Assembly (NCBI GenBank): GCA_025738555.1
Contig: JAOVFP010000008.1
Span: 558,001-622,000, forward strand
Source: Cyathus striatus
Lineage: Eukaryota; Basidiomycota; Agaricomycetes; Agaricales; Nidulariaceae
Length of the DNA stretch: 64,000 nt
Direction of reading: 5' to 3'
Numbering within the stretch: the stretch's first letter is position 1; each line of letters starts with the position of its first letter. Below, one piece after another: positions 43,925-54,007 of this stretch. Under the pieces are notes generated by a model. That model saw nothing but the letters and a program-made list of their open reading frames with translations. It did no database searches and was not told where the DNA came from. Made by a program: the position numbers and the translations under genes.

Positions 43925-44842
43925 ATGATTGCTTCTGTCACTGTTTTCATCCTTGGAATTTATCTTCCGTTAGTGCTAGTGTCGGGATCCATTATTCCGC
44001 ATTCAGGATGCGATATTAGTCGTGCAAAAATCCCTGATCTTCCGTCCACTCTCCCGACACCAGATACCACCCCTTCTTTCGTGGCCGTGGCTTTTGGAAC
44101 CCAGAATTACACCTGCGGAAGTACTGGAACATACACGTAAGACATACACCGGGGTGAATTGATATTTTCTGATGTCAATTTCTTCAGCAATATTGGTGCT
44201 TTTGCGGAACTCATCGATATTTCCTGCATATATGGCACTCCCCTTTTCTCCGGAGTGCAGGATATATTGTACGACATCTGGCATGCAGCACCTCCTAACA
44301 TTACCACTGCAGAAATCGTCAATACATTGCAAAGTTTCGTGAAGACTCGTGCTATTCTCGGTAGGTTGCATTGTTGTCGTATTCGCGGTGATGATCCCAA
44401 TAACTGACTTGGCTAACATAGGTCAGCATTATTTTGTCCAGAACCCTATTACTGGGCAAGGTATCAACCCGAAATGGGACTTCACATCAGCAGCGTTCGC
44501 AGGAAATCCAAATGCCTTTGTAGTTGGTGCAAAAGTTGGAGATATTCCTGCTCCAACAGGTAGTCAGGATATTGATTGGTTGGCTTTAACAAAACTCGTG
44601 GGCGCTCTGGCTGATCAGGTCTACCGCACGGACACTCACAAAGGACAACCTCCAAGCTCTGTAAGTACATTTAATTTATGGCACGTTGTCTAACTCAACA
44701 TTGGTAAGTGCACGCCTGGATCGCCAGATATTTTTGTCAAGTATACTTCCAAATACTGTGAGTTCATTCATACAACTCTGCATTACCTGCTGTTTCTTAT
44801 ACGTCTTTTTTAGGGCTCTTTGGTGGATCTGTAAAGCACTGA
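43925..44842 (+). CDS. Secreted DUF3455-family protein
   Basis: Five exons: 43925-44136, 44188-44360, 44422-44660, 44709-44757, 44814-44842; 702 bases, 233 residues, every phase checks. A hydrophobic N-terminus (MIASVTVFILGIYLPLVLVS) predicts a signal peptide. Then VAFGTQNYTCGSTGTYTNIG, GAFAELIDISCIYGTP, GQHYFVQNPITGQGINPKWD, FVVGAKVGDIPAPTGSQDID and the ending VKYTSKYWLFGGSV. These are landmarks of the DUF3455 family of fungal secreted proteins, function unknown. One acceptor (TAAG at 44708) is weak but the frame supports it. Intact, and isolated among repeats; orientation is opposite to the GH5 gene. The family name is from memory of the motif pattern. Confidence 0.8.
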
Positions 44843-44849
44843 GGTTGAT

Positions 44850-45425
44850 GGCATGTATATGAAAAATCTTTTCAGATCTCGCCGTCAGGTTTTATCCCAG
44901 CTATTTACCGTGTTTAGTGACTACATGATGATTATATTCACTTCCAAGAATGTCAGAATCTGAATCAATGACAAGTCACTTTAAATAATTTATGAGTGTA
45001 GAATTCAGTCCGCAGTACAATGAACCGGTGGATAGCGTGAAGCCGTTTCATAATCATGATACTGTACCATTTCGTTCAATTCGACACAGGGAGAGCACCG
45101 TGACAGAAAAATCCACCATGAGCATTCAACACTCCTACGGATCTCACCGTGACATTTGATCAACTTCGACAGCCCTCAACAAAATTCAACTAATAACAAC
45201 TGAAAATAACACACATGAACAAACCCAAATAGCATTATAAGAACATTTTATTACAGGCTACATGAATTCCATGAGGTTTAAGCCTATTTTATGCTAGAAA
45301 AACCTTTGGCGTCTTGCGCTACTATCCGTCACGCGGAGTACTATTGGCTTCACTGCCTTGTGACTTACTACTTAGTACTTATCATCTACTCCGCTCTAAC
45401 TCTAGTTAAAGTAGCGGATCCTCAG
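44850..45425. other. Interval without recognised gene
   Basis: AT-rich 3' flank of the DUF3455 gene; nothing further seen. Confidence 0.4.
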
Positions 45426-45429
45426 ACTC

Positions 45430-46960
45430 ATATTTGGCTCGTGCCGGATAGAGCTTGCAGAATATACTTAGCTGTGATGGCCGTTAGCGTGCATAGACCA
45501 CAAAAACCACCGGCCCGTTCCTGCCGGCGGCTTCCAGCTTCCCGTAGGAGGTTGGTCCACAACCCAACGGTCCAAACCCAACAATAAATAACAAAACCAA
45601 ACTTCGCGGTACACCAACGTGACCAACCACCAACCACCGCCAAGTCCAAGTCCACTTTCATCCAACCTACCTCGCAAACCTCGCAAACCTACCTGACCCA
45701 CGCATACCTCCGCCGCACCGAAAACATCTCCTCATGGGACGTAGTCGGGTTCCTCGACTTTCACGCGGACAACCGTTCGATTCGCAGGGGGCTTATGTCC
45801 GCCCTGCCGCGAGGTATTTCGGAGAGAATGAGTGCTTGGCAGGCGAGAAGTAGGATGCACTTCCACGCCTGCGGGCTTGAGGGACAGTACCCATCCAATA
45901 TCCAAATCTCGCTGAGTACACTCTTCTTCGTTGAGCCACCGTGTACTCCACATTCATGATGCATGATGCATGTGTATGAGGCCTCATCGACATCGTCCGA
46001 CCCTCCCTCCGCCTTTCACAACTTACTACTACCACCCCCACAGCTTCTTCGAACCACCATCAACACCAATAATCCAATAATACACTCAATGCTCCGCCTC
46101 TTCCGAAAGTATACCTTCCCATACAGGCTCTACATCCGCTCCCTCACGCGCCCCCACCCCACACCCCCCACAACTATCACGGCGTTGCGCTTGCTGGACA
46201 CAACACGCACGATCCCGCCCATCGACAATACCCCTTCGTCGCGCTGCAATTGGCCCGTTATTTCAGGTTGGAGTGGATCATGCCGAGCGTTGTGTATTGA
46301 ATTTGCGCTTTAGGAGACACAGCGATGGGCCGTTTGAGATCCGACGAATGAGGGGAGGAGGAGTGGGTTCGCGAGGAGAAGGGAGGAATATATCGTTGGA
46401 CGGGGACGATACTGAGTGATATAGCCGCCTCGTGCCGTATAGATCTTATGCTTGTCAAACCCCCCACTCAACCACCGCCACACACACACACCCGCAGGCT
46501 TCCAACCGCTAGGCCCACAAACACCTAGCTCACCCATAAACAACGCCAACCACATCCAACTCCACATCCCACCTCCCCTTCTCATCTCCCTCGCACTAAA
46601 CACATGCCCCCTCATACGCTTCCCCCGCGCAGAAATAACCTCCTCATTGGACGTAGTTGGATTCTTCGACTTTCGCACGGACAATAGGTCCGTATTCGCT
46701 GGTAGCCTATGTCTGTCCCACCACGAGGTGTTTCGTAGATAACGTAATCAGTGGGCGCCTGGCGGGGGAGATGTGGAATGTGCTCCCATGCCTGTGTGTT
46801 TAAGGGGTGGGATGTGTTAGAGAGCCAGTGGAAGGTTACTGCGAGTTTTCAGTGGGTAGCTGGTGGTGGGGTAATTATCAATGTTCATTCGTGGTTTTAC
46901 GATTGGTTATTATTATATATTTCTCTTTTTTGCGTTCTCAGTAATATTGCACTAGTGTAG
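45430..46960 (+). pseudogene. Decayed gene P, block Y copy (two tandem halves)
   Basis: Homologous to 39550-40950. First half reads HAYLRRTENISSWDVVGFLD, then FHADNRSIRRGLMSAL, then PRGISERMSAWQARSRMHFH. The second half, from about 46320, repeats the region as ISSLDVVGFFDFRTDNRSVF, AGSLCLSHHEVF. The repeat of SS(W/L)DVVGF(L/F)DF shows an internal duplication. High GC and still CpG-rich compared with nearby satellites. Family not recognised. Confidence 0.5.
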
Positions 46961-46989
46961 GTATGAAAGCCGTAATGAATTAACTAGAA

Positions 46990-48300
46990 CGTGTGTTGCT
47001 GGCGTAGTAGTAAGGTAGGCGGTGTGGGTTCGAATCCCTCAGAATGCATATGCAGATTTTCCAGAGATACCGCAACTTCTTTGATTTCAGAGCTCTTCGA
47101 CCTGTAAACTAGCTAACTCATTATATCGACTTAATGATACATCAAATCCAAGCATTCCCGGTGCTACGGTACGCTGTAACCTTCCTCGAAGGTTAACTAG
47201 TACCTTAAAGAGGGTTCGATTCCTTCTAAATGCTTTATGAAGTAAACGGCCCCTTGTTTATCCCATGTAGTGACTTTCCGTTAGAATAGTTGCTTCAGCA
47301 TTAAAGTAATGCAATACAATGATCAGTACGTGCGTCGCTGGTGTAGCGGGACCGACGCGCTGCCACGATTTGTGGTGGGGGTTCCATTCCTTCCGAACGT
47401 GCATTTGCTATTGCCATTTTCCAATTCGGGATGTTCAATAAGTATTGTAACTTGTTATGAATGAGTACATATGTACTCTCGTGTAGCTAGGGGGTGGGTA
47501 ACAGTATACTTCATAATCATTTACAGTAGAGACTTAATGGTGTGATGGTAGCCTTCTTCGAAGTGAACTACTTACATAAAGAGGGTCCGATTCCTTCGAA
47601 AGTACGTGTAGGAATTCCGGTATTACAAATATATTCCTTTTTGTTCTTTAGGTGCATGGGGGCATGCACTTACATGCTAGATACTTTGACAAGACCCATA
47701 TACATTCTGGCTAGATTCTCTTCTCTAGACAAAGCACATTTTACGAGATATAGTAAATAGTAATTGTAGATATGTACCAAAGCAACATCTTCGAAATACG
47801 TGCACTAATGGCGTAGTGGAAACGGACCATGTATTTGCTAATATTATTTGTGTTTCAACTTTTTACATGAGAGCTCCATGGGGGTAATAATGTATGTAGA
47901 GGATTAAATTTCTTCTTATTGTTTGTTTTATTCAGAGTTCGCGGGGAGCTTGCCACGTTGATAATTACGCGCACATCGAGATATTAAATCTATTCAATTA
48001 TAAAACGTAGATAGCATTACCGGTGTATTGGTAGTCTTCTTCGATGTGAACTACCATGAAGGAGGCTCGATTCCTTCCGAAGCAATTGGGGAAGAAATTA
48101 TGTAACTTTTTTATCCTAGTACGAGGTACGGTATGCATATGGTAACATCCCGTTAGAATGGCTGCTTCAGTTTCTTTTTCCGACAACAGATTTATAACGG
48201 GCGCATCGTCCAATTTGGTATTCCGAATTTTAATGCAACCTCTTATTGCATACAGGTATTTTTGACCTCTACAGAATGCTCAAATTGACTACGGAAAAAA
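46990..48300 (+). repeat. tRNA-like module array, block Y (T1-T6)
   Basis: A box and B box pairs: T1 47000 TGGCGTAGTAG / 47027 GGTTCGAATCC; T2 47159 / 47213 GGTTCGATTCC; T3 47339 TGGTGTAGCGG / 47380 GGTTCCATTCC; T4 47538 TGGTGTGATGG / 47584 GGTCCGATTCC; T5 47809 TGGCGTAGTGG, B box lost; T6 48021 CGGTGTATTGG / 48064 GGCTCGATTCC. Spacing is 155-270 bases. Modules differ more from each other than from their counterparts in blocks X and Z, so the array spread as a unit. Confidence 0.7.
47152..47233 (+). other. tRNA-like module T2, best folded example
   Basis: 82 bases. Ends GCATT and AATGC can pair like a short acceptor stem; A box CGGTGCTACGG, a CCTTCCTCGAAGG mini-hairpin in the middle, and B box GGTTCGATTCC. 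Stem too short and anticodon arm irregular for a functional tRNA; closest description is a tRNA-derived element. Confidence 0.5.
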
Positions 48301-48697
48301 TTCAAATTTTTGCCCCACCGGTGAGACACGCCGGTAGTATCCTTCCTAGAAGCGAGCTACCAGCAATACGATTTATCTCTTGTTATCTTGTTACTTACAT
48401 TTTTCATACATATACATTACCTACTGGCGAAACGGCATGATTTTTGCTTCTTCCTCAAACGAATCAAACCCTGGGAACATCGAATATATAGATTAAGCTC
48501 CCGAAGCCTCTAGAACACCTTCGAAAAGTATTAGCTTATTCAAGTTCCATACCAACTGAATTACACCGATACCAATATTGAGTTTTCGAGTCACCTCCAC
48601 CCATGCGATTAGATAAGACTAGCTATTAAAACTACTCAGTACCTCTTCCTCACCACACAACTTCAAGCTCACTCCAAGCATTGCATCATCCACACAT

Positions 48698-50774
48698 GCG
48701 CACATAGAAAATTCCGGGCACACACAAAAGTGAGCATGATTGAGCGTGCCACGCTCAAGGTCAAATTTTCACACACAAAAGTGAGCGTGACTGAGCGTGT
48801 CACACTCAAGGTATTTATTTTAGCTCTAAATGGCCCATTTGTGGGTCAAAAAGAGTGTAAATCAAATGTATATACTAGTGTTGTATCACTGTGTCATATT
48901 GTGAATGTGAGTGATGTTTCTAATCAAGATACAAAGTCAAATCTTGAAGAATAATATTTATACTTCACACTCAAACATGTGTGTGCATGCTCATGTTCAC
49001 ACTCAAGGTGTGAGCATGGATTGAGCATGCATGCACACATCACGCTCAAGATTTTACTTCATGCTCAGGGTCAACATCTCATGCACAGGGTCCATATATT
49101 CACGCACAGGGTCTGAGTTTTCACACTCAAGGTCATCAACTCATGCTCAAGGTCTGTCAACTCACACTCAAAGTTTTTACTTCATGCTCACAAAAAAATT
49201 ATATGTTACATTTATATTTTGGCTTCACTTATATGTGGGAGGAAAAGTAAGCTGCAAGTGTAATATATGTGAGCATGAATAGGAATACCAATCACACTCA
49301 GACATTAAGCATGAGTTTATTACTTGTGAGTGTGAATAGGAATACCAATTATGCTCACGCACAAGTTAAAGGACATTGAGTGTGAGTGTAATACTTGTGA
49401 GCATGAATAGGAATATCACACTCACACTCAAGTTAAAAGATGTTGAGCATGAGTGTAATACTTGTGAGCGTGAATAGGAATACCACACTCACACTCAAGT
49501 TAAAAGACATTGAGCGTGAGTGTAATACTTGTGAGCATGAATAGGAATACCAATTATGCTCACGCTCAAGTTAAAAGACATTGAGTGTGAGTGTAATACT
49601 TGTGAGTGTGAATAGGAATACCAATTATGCTCATGCTCAAGTTAAAAGACATTGAGTGTGAGTGTAATACTTGTGAGCATGAATAGGAATACCAATTATA
49701 CTCATGCTCAAGTTAAAGGACATTGAGCGTGAGTGTAATACTTGTGAGCATAGAAATACCAATTATACTCATGCTCAAGTTGAATGCAAGTGTAATATTT
49801 GTGAGCATGAGTAAGAATACCAATCACACTCATGCTCAAGTGAAATACAAGTGTAATATTTGTGAGCATGAGTAAACATGCCAATCAAGCTCACACTCAA
49901 GTTAAAAGACATTGAGTGCAAGTGTAAATAAGTATTATAAATGTGATAGAATACCTATCATGCTCATGCTCAAATCAAAGGGCATTGAGCATGAGTGTAA
50001 ATATAATACTGACATGCAGTTATACTATGCAAATATATGTGATAGGTAGTAATCTATCCTGTATTGCTCCCTGCTTTGTTGTGAATTTCCCTGCTTTGTT
50101 ATTAAGCCCCCTTCCTTGTTCTGAAGTTCCCTACTTCGCTGTAAAGCCCCATTCTTTGTTTTGAATTTCCCAAGGCCTCTGCTTCACTGTGAATCCCCCT
50201 GCCTTGTTCTGAATTTTCCTGCTTCATTGTAAAGCTTCCTGTAATTTTCTGAGCCCCCTGCTTCATCATAAACTTCCCCTGTTTCTACTGTTCAATATAT
50301 ACCATTCTCTAGCTGTATAAATTTTTAACCGTTAGTCTGAATTACTGCTACACTCTCTGAGTCATTTTTTCAACTTGTAGATCATATGTACACTCTCTGA
50401 ATCATTTATATACACTCTAAGTCATATCTAAACACTCTGGATCATTGGTATACATTTTAAATCAATATACACTCATAAAGAAGACAATAATAATGAAACA
50501 TATATAAAACCCACTGGTGTTCTTCAATTATTACATTACAGTGCTTAGTATATACCAAATTGTATTAAGAACATGCTTTACTATGCCAATTATTCAGTAT
50601 GTAGTTAATATAAGACAGCCAGTTGGCTCATGCTCATATAAGGATTATTCACGCTCATGTATAGAATATTCATGCTCACATCACACACAGGGTTGAATTT
50701 TCACACTCAATAGGTGAGCATGCATGCTCAACTCACGCTCACTTTTGTGCATGCCCAGAATTTTCTTGCTGCCC
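48698..50774 (-). mobile_element. S4: satellite-filled non-autonomous MULE (2077 bp), no target duplication
   Basis: Same structure as S1 and S2 in opposite orientation: GCACATAGAAAATTCCGG at its left, TTTTCTTGCTGCCC at its right. Its left flank is the 5' region of one MGQFW-family gene (compare 48598-48670 with 42130-42215); its right flank begins inside the coding region of another (50775). No direct repeat flanks it, so it is a recombinant between two insertions or the scar of a deletion. Confidence 0.85.
49270..49990 (-). repeat. Main satellite array of S4 (67-71-bp units)
   Basis: About ten units, reverse complement of those in S1 and S2, e.g. AGGAATACCAATTATGCTCA, CGCTCAAGTTAAA, GACATTGAGTGTGAGTG. 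CpG variants as in the other arrays. Confidence 0.9.
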
Positions 50775-51110
50775 CATCCTGAGAAACCTATCGAAGAAGG
50801 AATATATTAGAGGAGACAGTCCCCCATGGCCTATCAATGATTGGTGCTGAAATTCATTTGGCCAGACCCTCTTCTCTCACATTTGTTGGTCTAATGATCC
50901 GTTTGCAAATATCCTTCACCCTAGGGGTGTTCTGGATATCACCCGCGGCATGTGGGCTGGAGATAGATTCAATGTAATTCTCTGCAAAACTGTGAAAGAT
51001 GAACTGGAGAATGATGGATGGAAAGATGTTACAGGTGAAGTTAAAGGCCAAGTAGAGAAAATCTACAAAGAAAATGGTTATTATAGTCCAGGAAAGGAAG
51101 TCTCCTGAAT
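50775..51110 (+). pseudogene. MGQFW-family protein, 5'-truncated copy (C4)
   Basis: Begins at the right end of S4: ILRNLSKKEYIRGDSPPWPI, then a TGA for the Trp/Cys region, NSFGQTLFSHICWSNDPFAN, ILHPRGVLDITRGMWAGDRF, VKDELENDGWKDVTGEVKGQ, KIYKENGYYSPGKEVS, stop at about 51106. Otherwise close to C6. The N-terminal half was lost in the S4 rearrangement. Confidence 0.75.
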
Positions 51111-51747
51111 GGAGTGGTACAGTACAGTAGGAATTCTCAAGTATAGGGCCCAGATGGAAACGTACTTCAGTATGTAACAACATTCTAGTATGACCTTGCT
51201 CTTCAAGAACATGTACACATCTACTACAAGAACTTATCATTATGTGTACCAGTAACTTAACAAGCTTGTAACTTAGTAAAATACTATTCACAGCAATCTA
51301 CACATGCAGCTACTTGCCATCAATGAATTACATATCAAGAATGCTGAGTGTGGGAGTATGTATACCTACCTCAGGCTTCCGGTGATTCATTGACATCGAT
51401 AGACAAGAGTTCATATCAATCATAATCAAAATACCTAGAGTCGGCTAGGGTAGCATGTCCATCTATCACCAGGTCCTAGTGAAGTTTCATGAAAGTGAGA
51501 GAAGGGGGAGAAAGTAAACTGTTTTCAAAGAATGTAAACTACTATACTTAAGTGGGTAATAGAACAATTGTAGCGAGCAGAGTAATAAAAGAAATCAAAC
51601 ACAAGGCTGATTCTACAGTACAGGCAAATAGCCTGCTCTACAGGTTGCAGTGCTTTCTCCAAGCCTTTCCACTCAGCTGCTCAACGTCAATGCTCTTATT
51701 CTACCCAAACTCTCTACCACCCAGTCTTGAATGACACCACAACCAAA
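51111..51747. other. Interval without recognised gene
   Basis: 3' flank of C4 (similar to the flank after C3 and C6), then unassigned sequence leading to C5. Confidence 0.4.
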
Positions 51748-52352
51748 TGGGTCGATACTAGTGCTTATATAACCTCAATCAATGCTAAACTATAAGCTTC
51801 TATGGCGGCAGTCTCAAACTAGGAGAATGGTTCTTTGGCCCCGAACCAACACAATTCCTCATCATGCTCAGCACTAGTATGGGACCCCAAAACTGGGCAG
51901 GGGATCGTATCATCTGCTTAGGTGATCACTCCTGAATCAATGACATCCCAATGGGATTGTTTACCAAAAAAGAGCTTATATCGCTTGGCTTTGAGAAAGA
52001 GGAGTTTCCCAGTTTCATCCTCCGGAATCTGTTGAAGAAAGTGTATGTTCGGGGGTCGAATCCACCTTGGTCAATCAAGGGGGGATGTACATTTGGCCAA
52101 ATGCTCTTTGCGCGCATATGCTGGTCTTTGGACAAATCTGTGAGTATGGCTATGCCTGATGGTGTCCCGGAGATAACAAGGGGCCTATGGGCCGGGGATC
52201 AGTTCAATATTGTTTCTCTTGATGATGCGGAGGAGTTTGTGCAAGGGGACAGATGGGAGGATGTTAGTACGGAGCAGTTGAAGAGAGATGTTGAAGCAAT
52301 ATTTGCCAAAAATAACATGTTTGAGAGTGAGGCTCTGAAAGTTCCCATGTGG
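51748..52352 (+). pseudogene. MGQFW-family protein, broken copy (C5)
   Basis: ATG 51748, MGRY then a TAG, CLYNLNQC; a further stop follows; SLKLGEWFFGPEPTQF, NWAGDRIICLGDHS, TGA, INDIPMGLFTKKELISLGFE, FILRNLLKKVYVRGSNPPWS, FGQMLFARICWSLDKSVSMA, GVPEITRGLWAGDQFNIVSL, DVEAIFAKNNMFESEA. The 3' flank is split by transposon M3 at CTAAACAG (52353). Open for the last 130 codons, but the early stops make it a pseudogene. Same subtype as C1 and C2. Confidence 0.75.
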
Positions 52353-52554
52353 CTAAACAGCAGTACTTTACACTCCCCCCCCCTTTCACCATGAATTCAC
52401 ATGAAATTCACATGAAAATCACATGAAATTACATGAACTTCATGTGATTTTAAATATTTTCCAAAAAGCATAGGTTCATGAATTTTCATGTATTTTAGGT
52501 GAAATTTAGGTGAAAATATAGTGAAATTCACATTAAAAATTGGAGGTCATTACA

Positions 52555-52915
52555 CTACTGAGTGTGACACCCAGGCCTGAGTGCAGTTATCAAACTTGTC
52601 ACACATGTGTGAAAGTGTGACATATTGGAAAATGTTGGAAAAAGCGTGACATGTGTGACATGCGTGGGGAAAAAATGTGACATGTTGGAAAATGTTGGGG
52701 GAAAAAGCGTGATATGTGTGACAAGCGTGAGGAAAATGTGACATGTGTGACAAGCGTGGGAAAATGTGACATGTCGGGAAAAGTGTGGCAAATGTGATGA
52801 TTATGGTATGTGACACTTTTCCAAATATATCACATTTTTCCCACGCATGTCACACATGTCACGCTCTTTCCAACATTTTCCAATATGTCACACTTTCACA
52901 CATGTGTGACAAATT
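52555..52915. repeat. Inverted GTGTGACATG / CATGTCACAC block in M3
   Basis: 52555-52790 carries repeated GTGTGACATG and GGAAAATGTTGGAAAA; 52805-52920 carries much of the same in reverse complement, so the core can fold back on itself. Both sides include ACACATGTGTGA. Confidence 0.7.
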
Positions 52916-52919
52916 TGAT

Positions 52920-53165
52920 GACTGCACTCAGCCCTGGGTGTCACACTTAGCCCTTGGTGTCACACTCAGCTCTGGGTGTCACACTCAGCCCTAGGTGTCA
53001 CACTCAGCTCTCAGTGTCACAATCAGCCCTGGGTGTCACACTTAGCCCTTGGTGTCACACTTAGTTCTATGGTATCACACTTAGCCCTGGGTGTCACACT
53101 CAACATGCAGTATCACATTAAGCACATGGCATCACACTCAGCATGCAGTATTACACTCTACTCTT
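52920..53165 (+). repeat. 19-bp minisatellite in M3
   Basis: About twelve units of TGTCACACTCAGCCCTGGG and variants (TTAGCCCTTGG, CAGCTCTGGG), later TCAACATGCAG forms. The first 11 bases equal those of the 19-bp unit in M2 read on its minus strand. Confidence 0.9.
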
Positions 53166-53373
53166 GTATAAGCTTCACATGAGTATCACATGAATTTCAC
53201 ATGAACTTCACTGAGTGACATGAATGCCAGGTGAAAAATTCATGTGAATTTTCACTTCATCTTCACATGAAATTATTAGCAGTGTTCTCACTGAAATTCA
53301 GCAAAAATAATGCAAAAAGTTCACCTGAAATTCACATGAAAGGGGGGGGGGAGCGTAAAGAGCTCCTAAATGG

Positions 53374-54007
53374 TGGACTTCCTTGGGACAGTTGATAAGA
53401 TATGTAAAATAAAATGAGGTTTTGATAGTATAGTTGAATGCTGGCAGCGAGTCGAGCACATTTCAATAATAGATGGAATAGTTTAGTGGCAGAAAGTGTA
53501 TCTTCAATTGTTGAAACCACCTTAACTTATTTCAAGAGAATGAACACTGCTCACCACTTGGTGAAAATGTCTGAATCGTGCGTGTCAGCATATAACTCGT
53601 AAGCAATGATATAACCAGACAGAAACTTGCTGGCATTATCAGATAAAACAATGGGACTATCGTTATATTTACTGAGACGCTAAAATATGTGCATGTAAAG
53701 TGGTGTGTATTGGTAACTTTGCTCAATGTGAACTACCATGAGGAGCGCTATATTTCTTCTATTTCAGAATCTCCGGTATTGATTTTGTTCTATAGAATTT
53801 TTCCTTAAGTCTCTCCCACTCTCTAGAACATCATCAAAAAGTATAAGTGCTGTCATTCAATACAATTGGCTTATAGAGCTCCATTGCAACTGAATTACAC
53901 TGATACCAATATTCACCTTCACCCATGTGATTCAATAAGACTAGCTATATAAACCACTCGGTCCCTTTTCCTCACAGCACAACTTCAAACATCTTCAATC
54001 CTGACAA
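53374..54007. other. 5' flank of C6, duplicated from the C2-C3 interval
   Basis: Matches 41621-42237 over its length (TGGACTTCCTTGGGAC.. to the start codon). The last 70 bases before the ATG hold a TATA-like CTATATAAACCACTC (53944-53958) conserved before C3 (CTGTATAAACCACTC). No other gene. Confidence 0.6.

Larger units (their letters stand above)
52361..53365 (+). mobile_element. Non-autonomous DNA transposon M3 (1005 bp), 8-bp target duplication, empty site in window
   Basis: Ends CAGTACTTTACACTCCCCC and the complement of GAGCTCTTTACGCTCCCCC. Duplications CTAAACAG (52353-52360) and CTAAATGG (53366-53373); the duplicate locus without the element has CTAAACGG (41613-41620). Subterminal words ATGTGAA/TTCACAT as in M1. 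The core holds GTGTGACATG-type repeats and a 19-bp minisatellite. No transposase frame. Confidence 0.9.

Noticed and set aside
46990..48090. Functional tRNA genes
   Set aside because: Boxes A and B are good, but acceptor stems and anticodon arms are absent or too short, and one module lacks the B box.
9703..50774. Regularly spaced repeats resembling a CRISPR array
   Set aside because: The units are continuous tandem repeats without unique spacers, and the region is eukaryotic.
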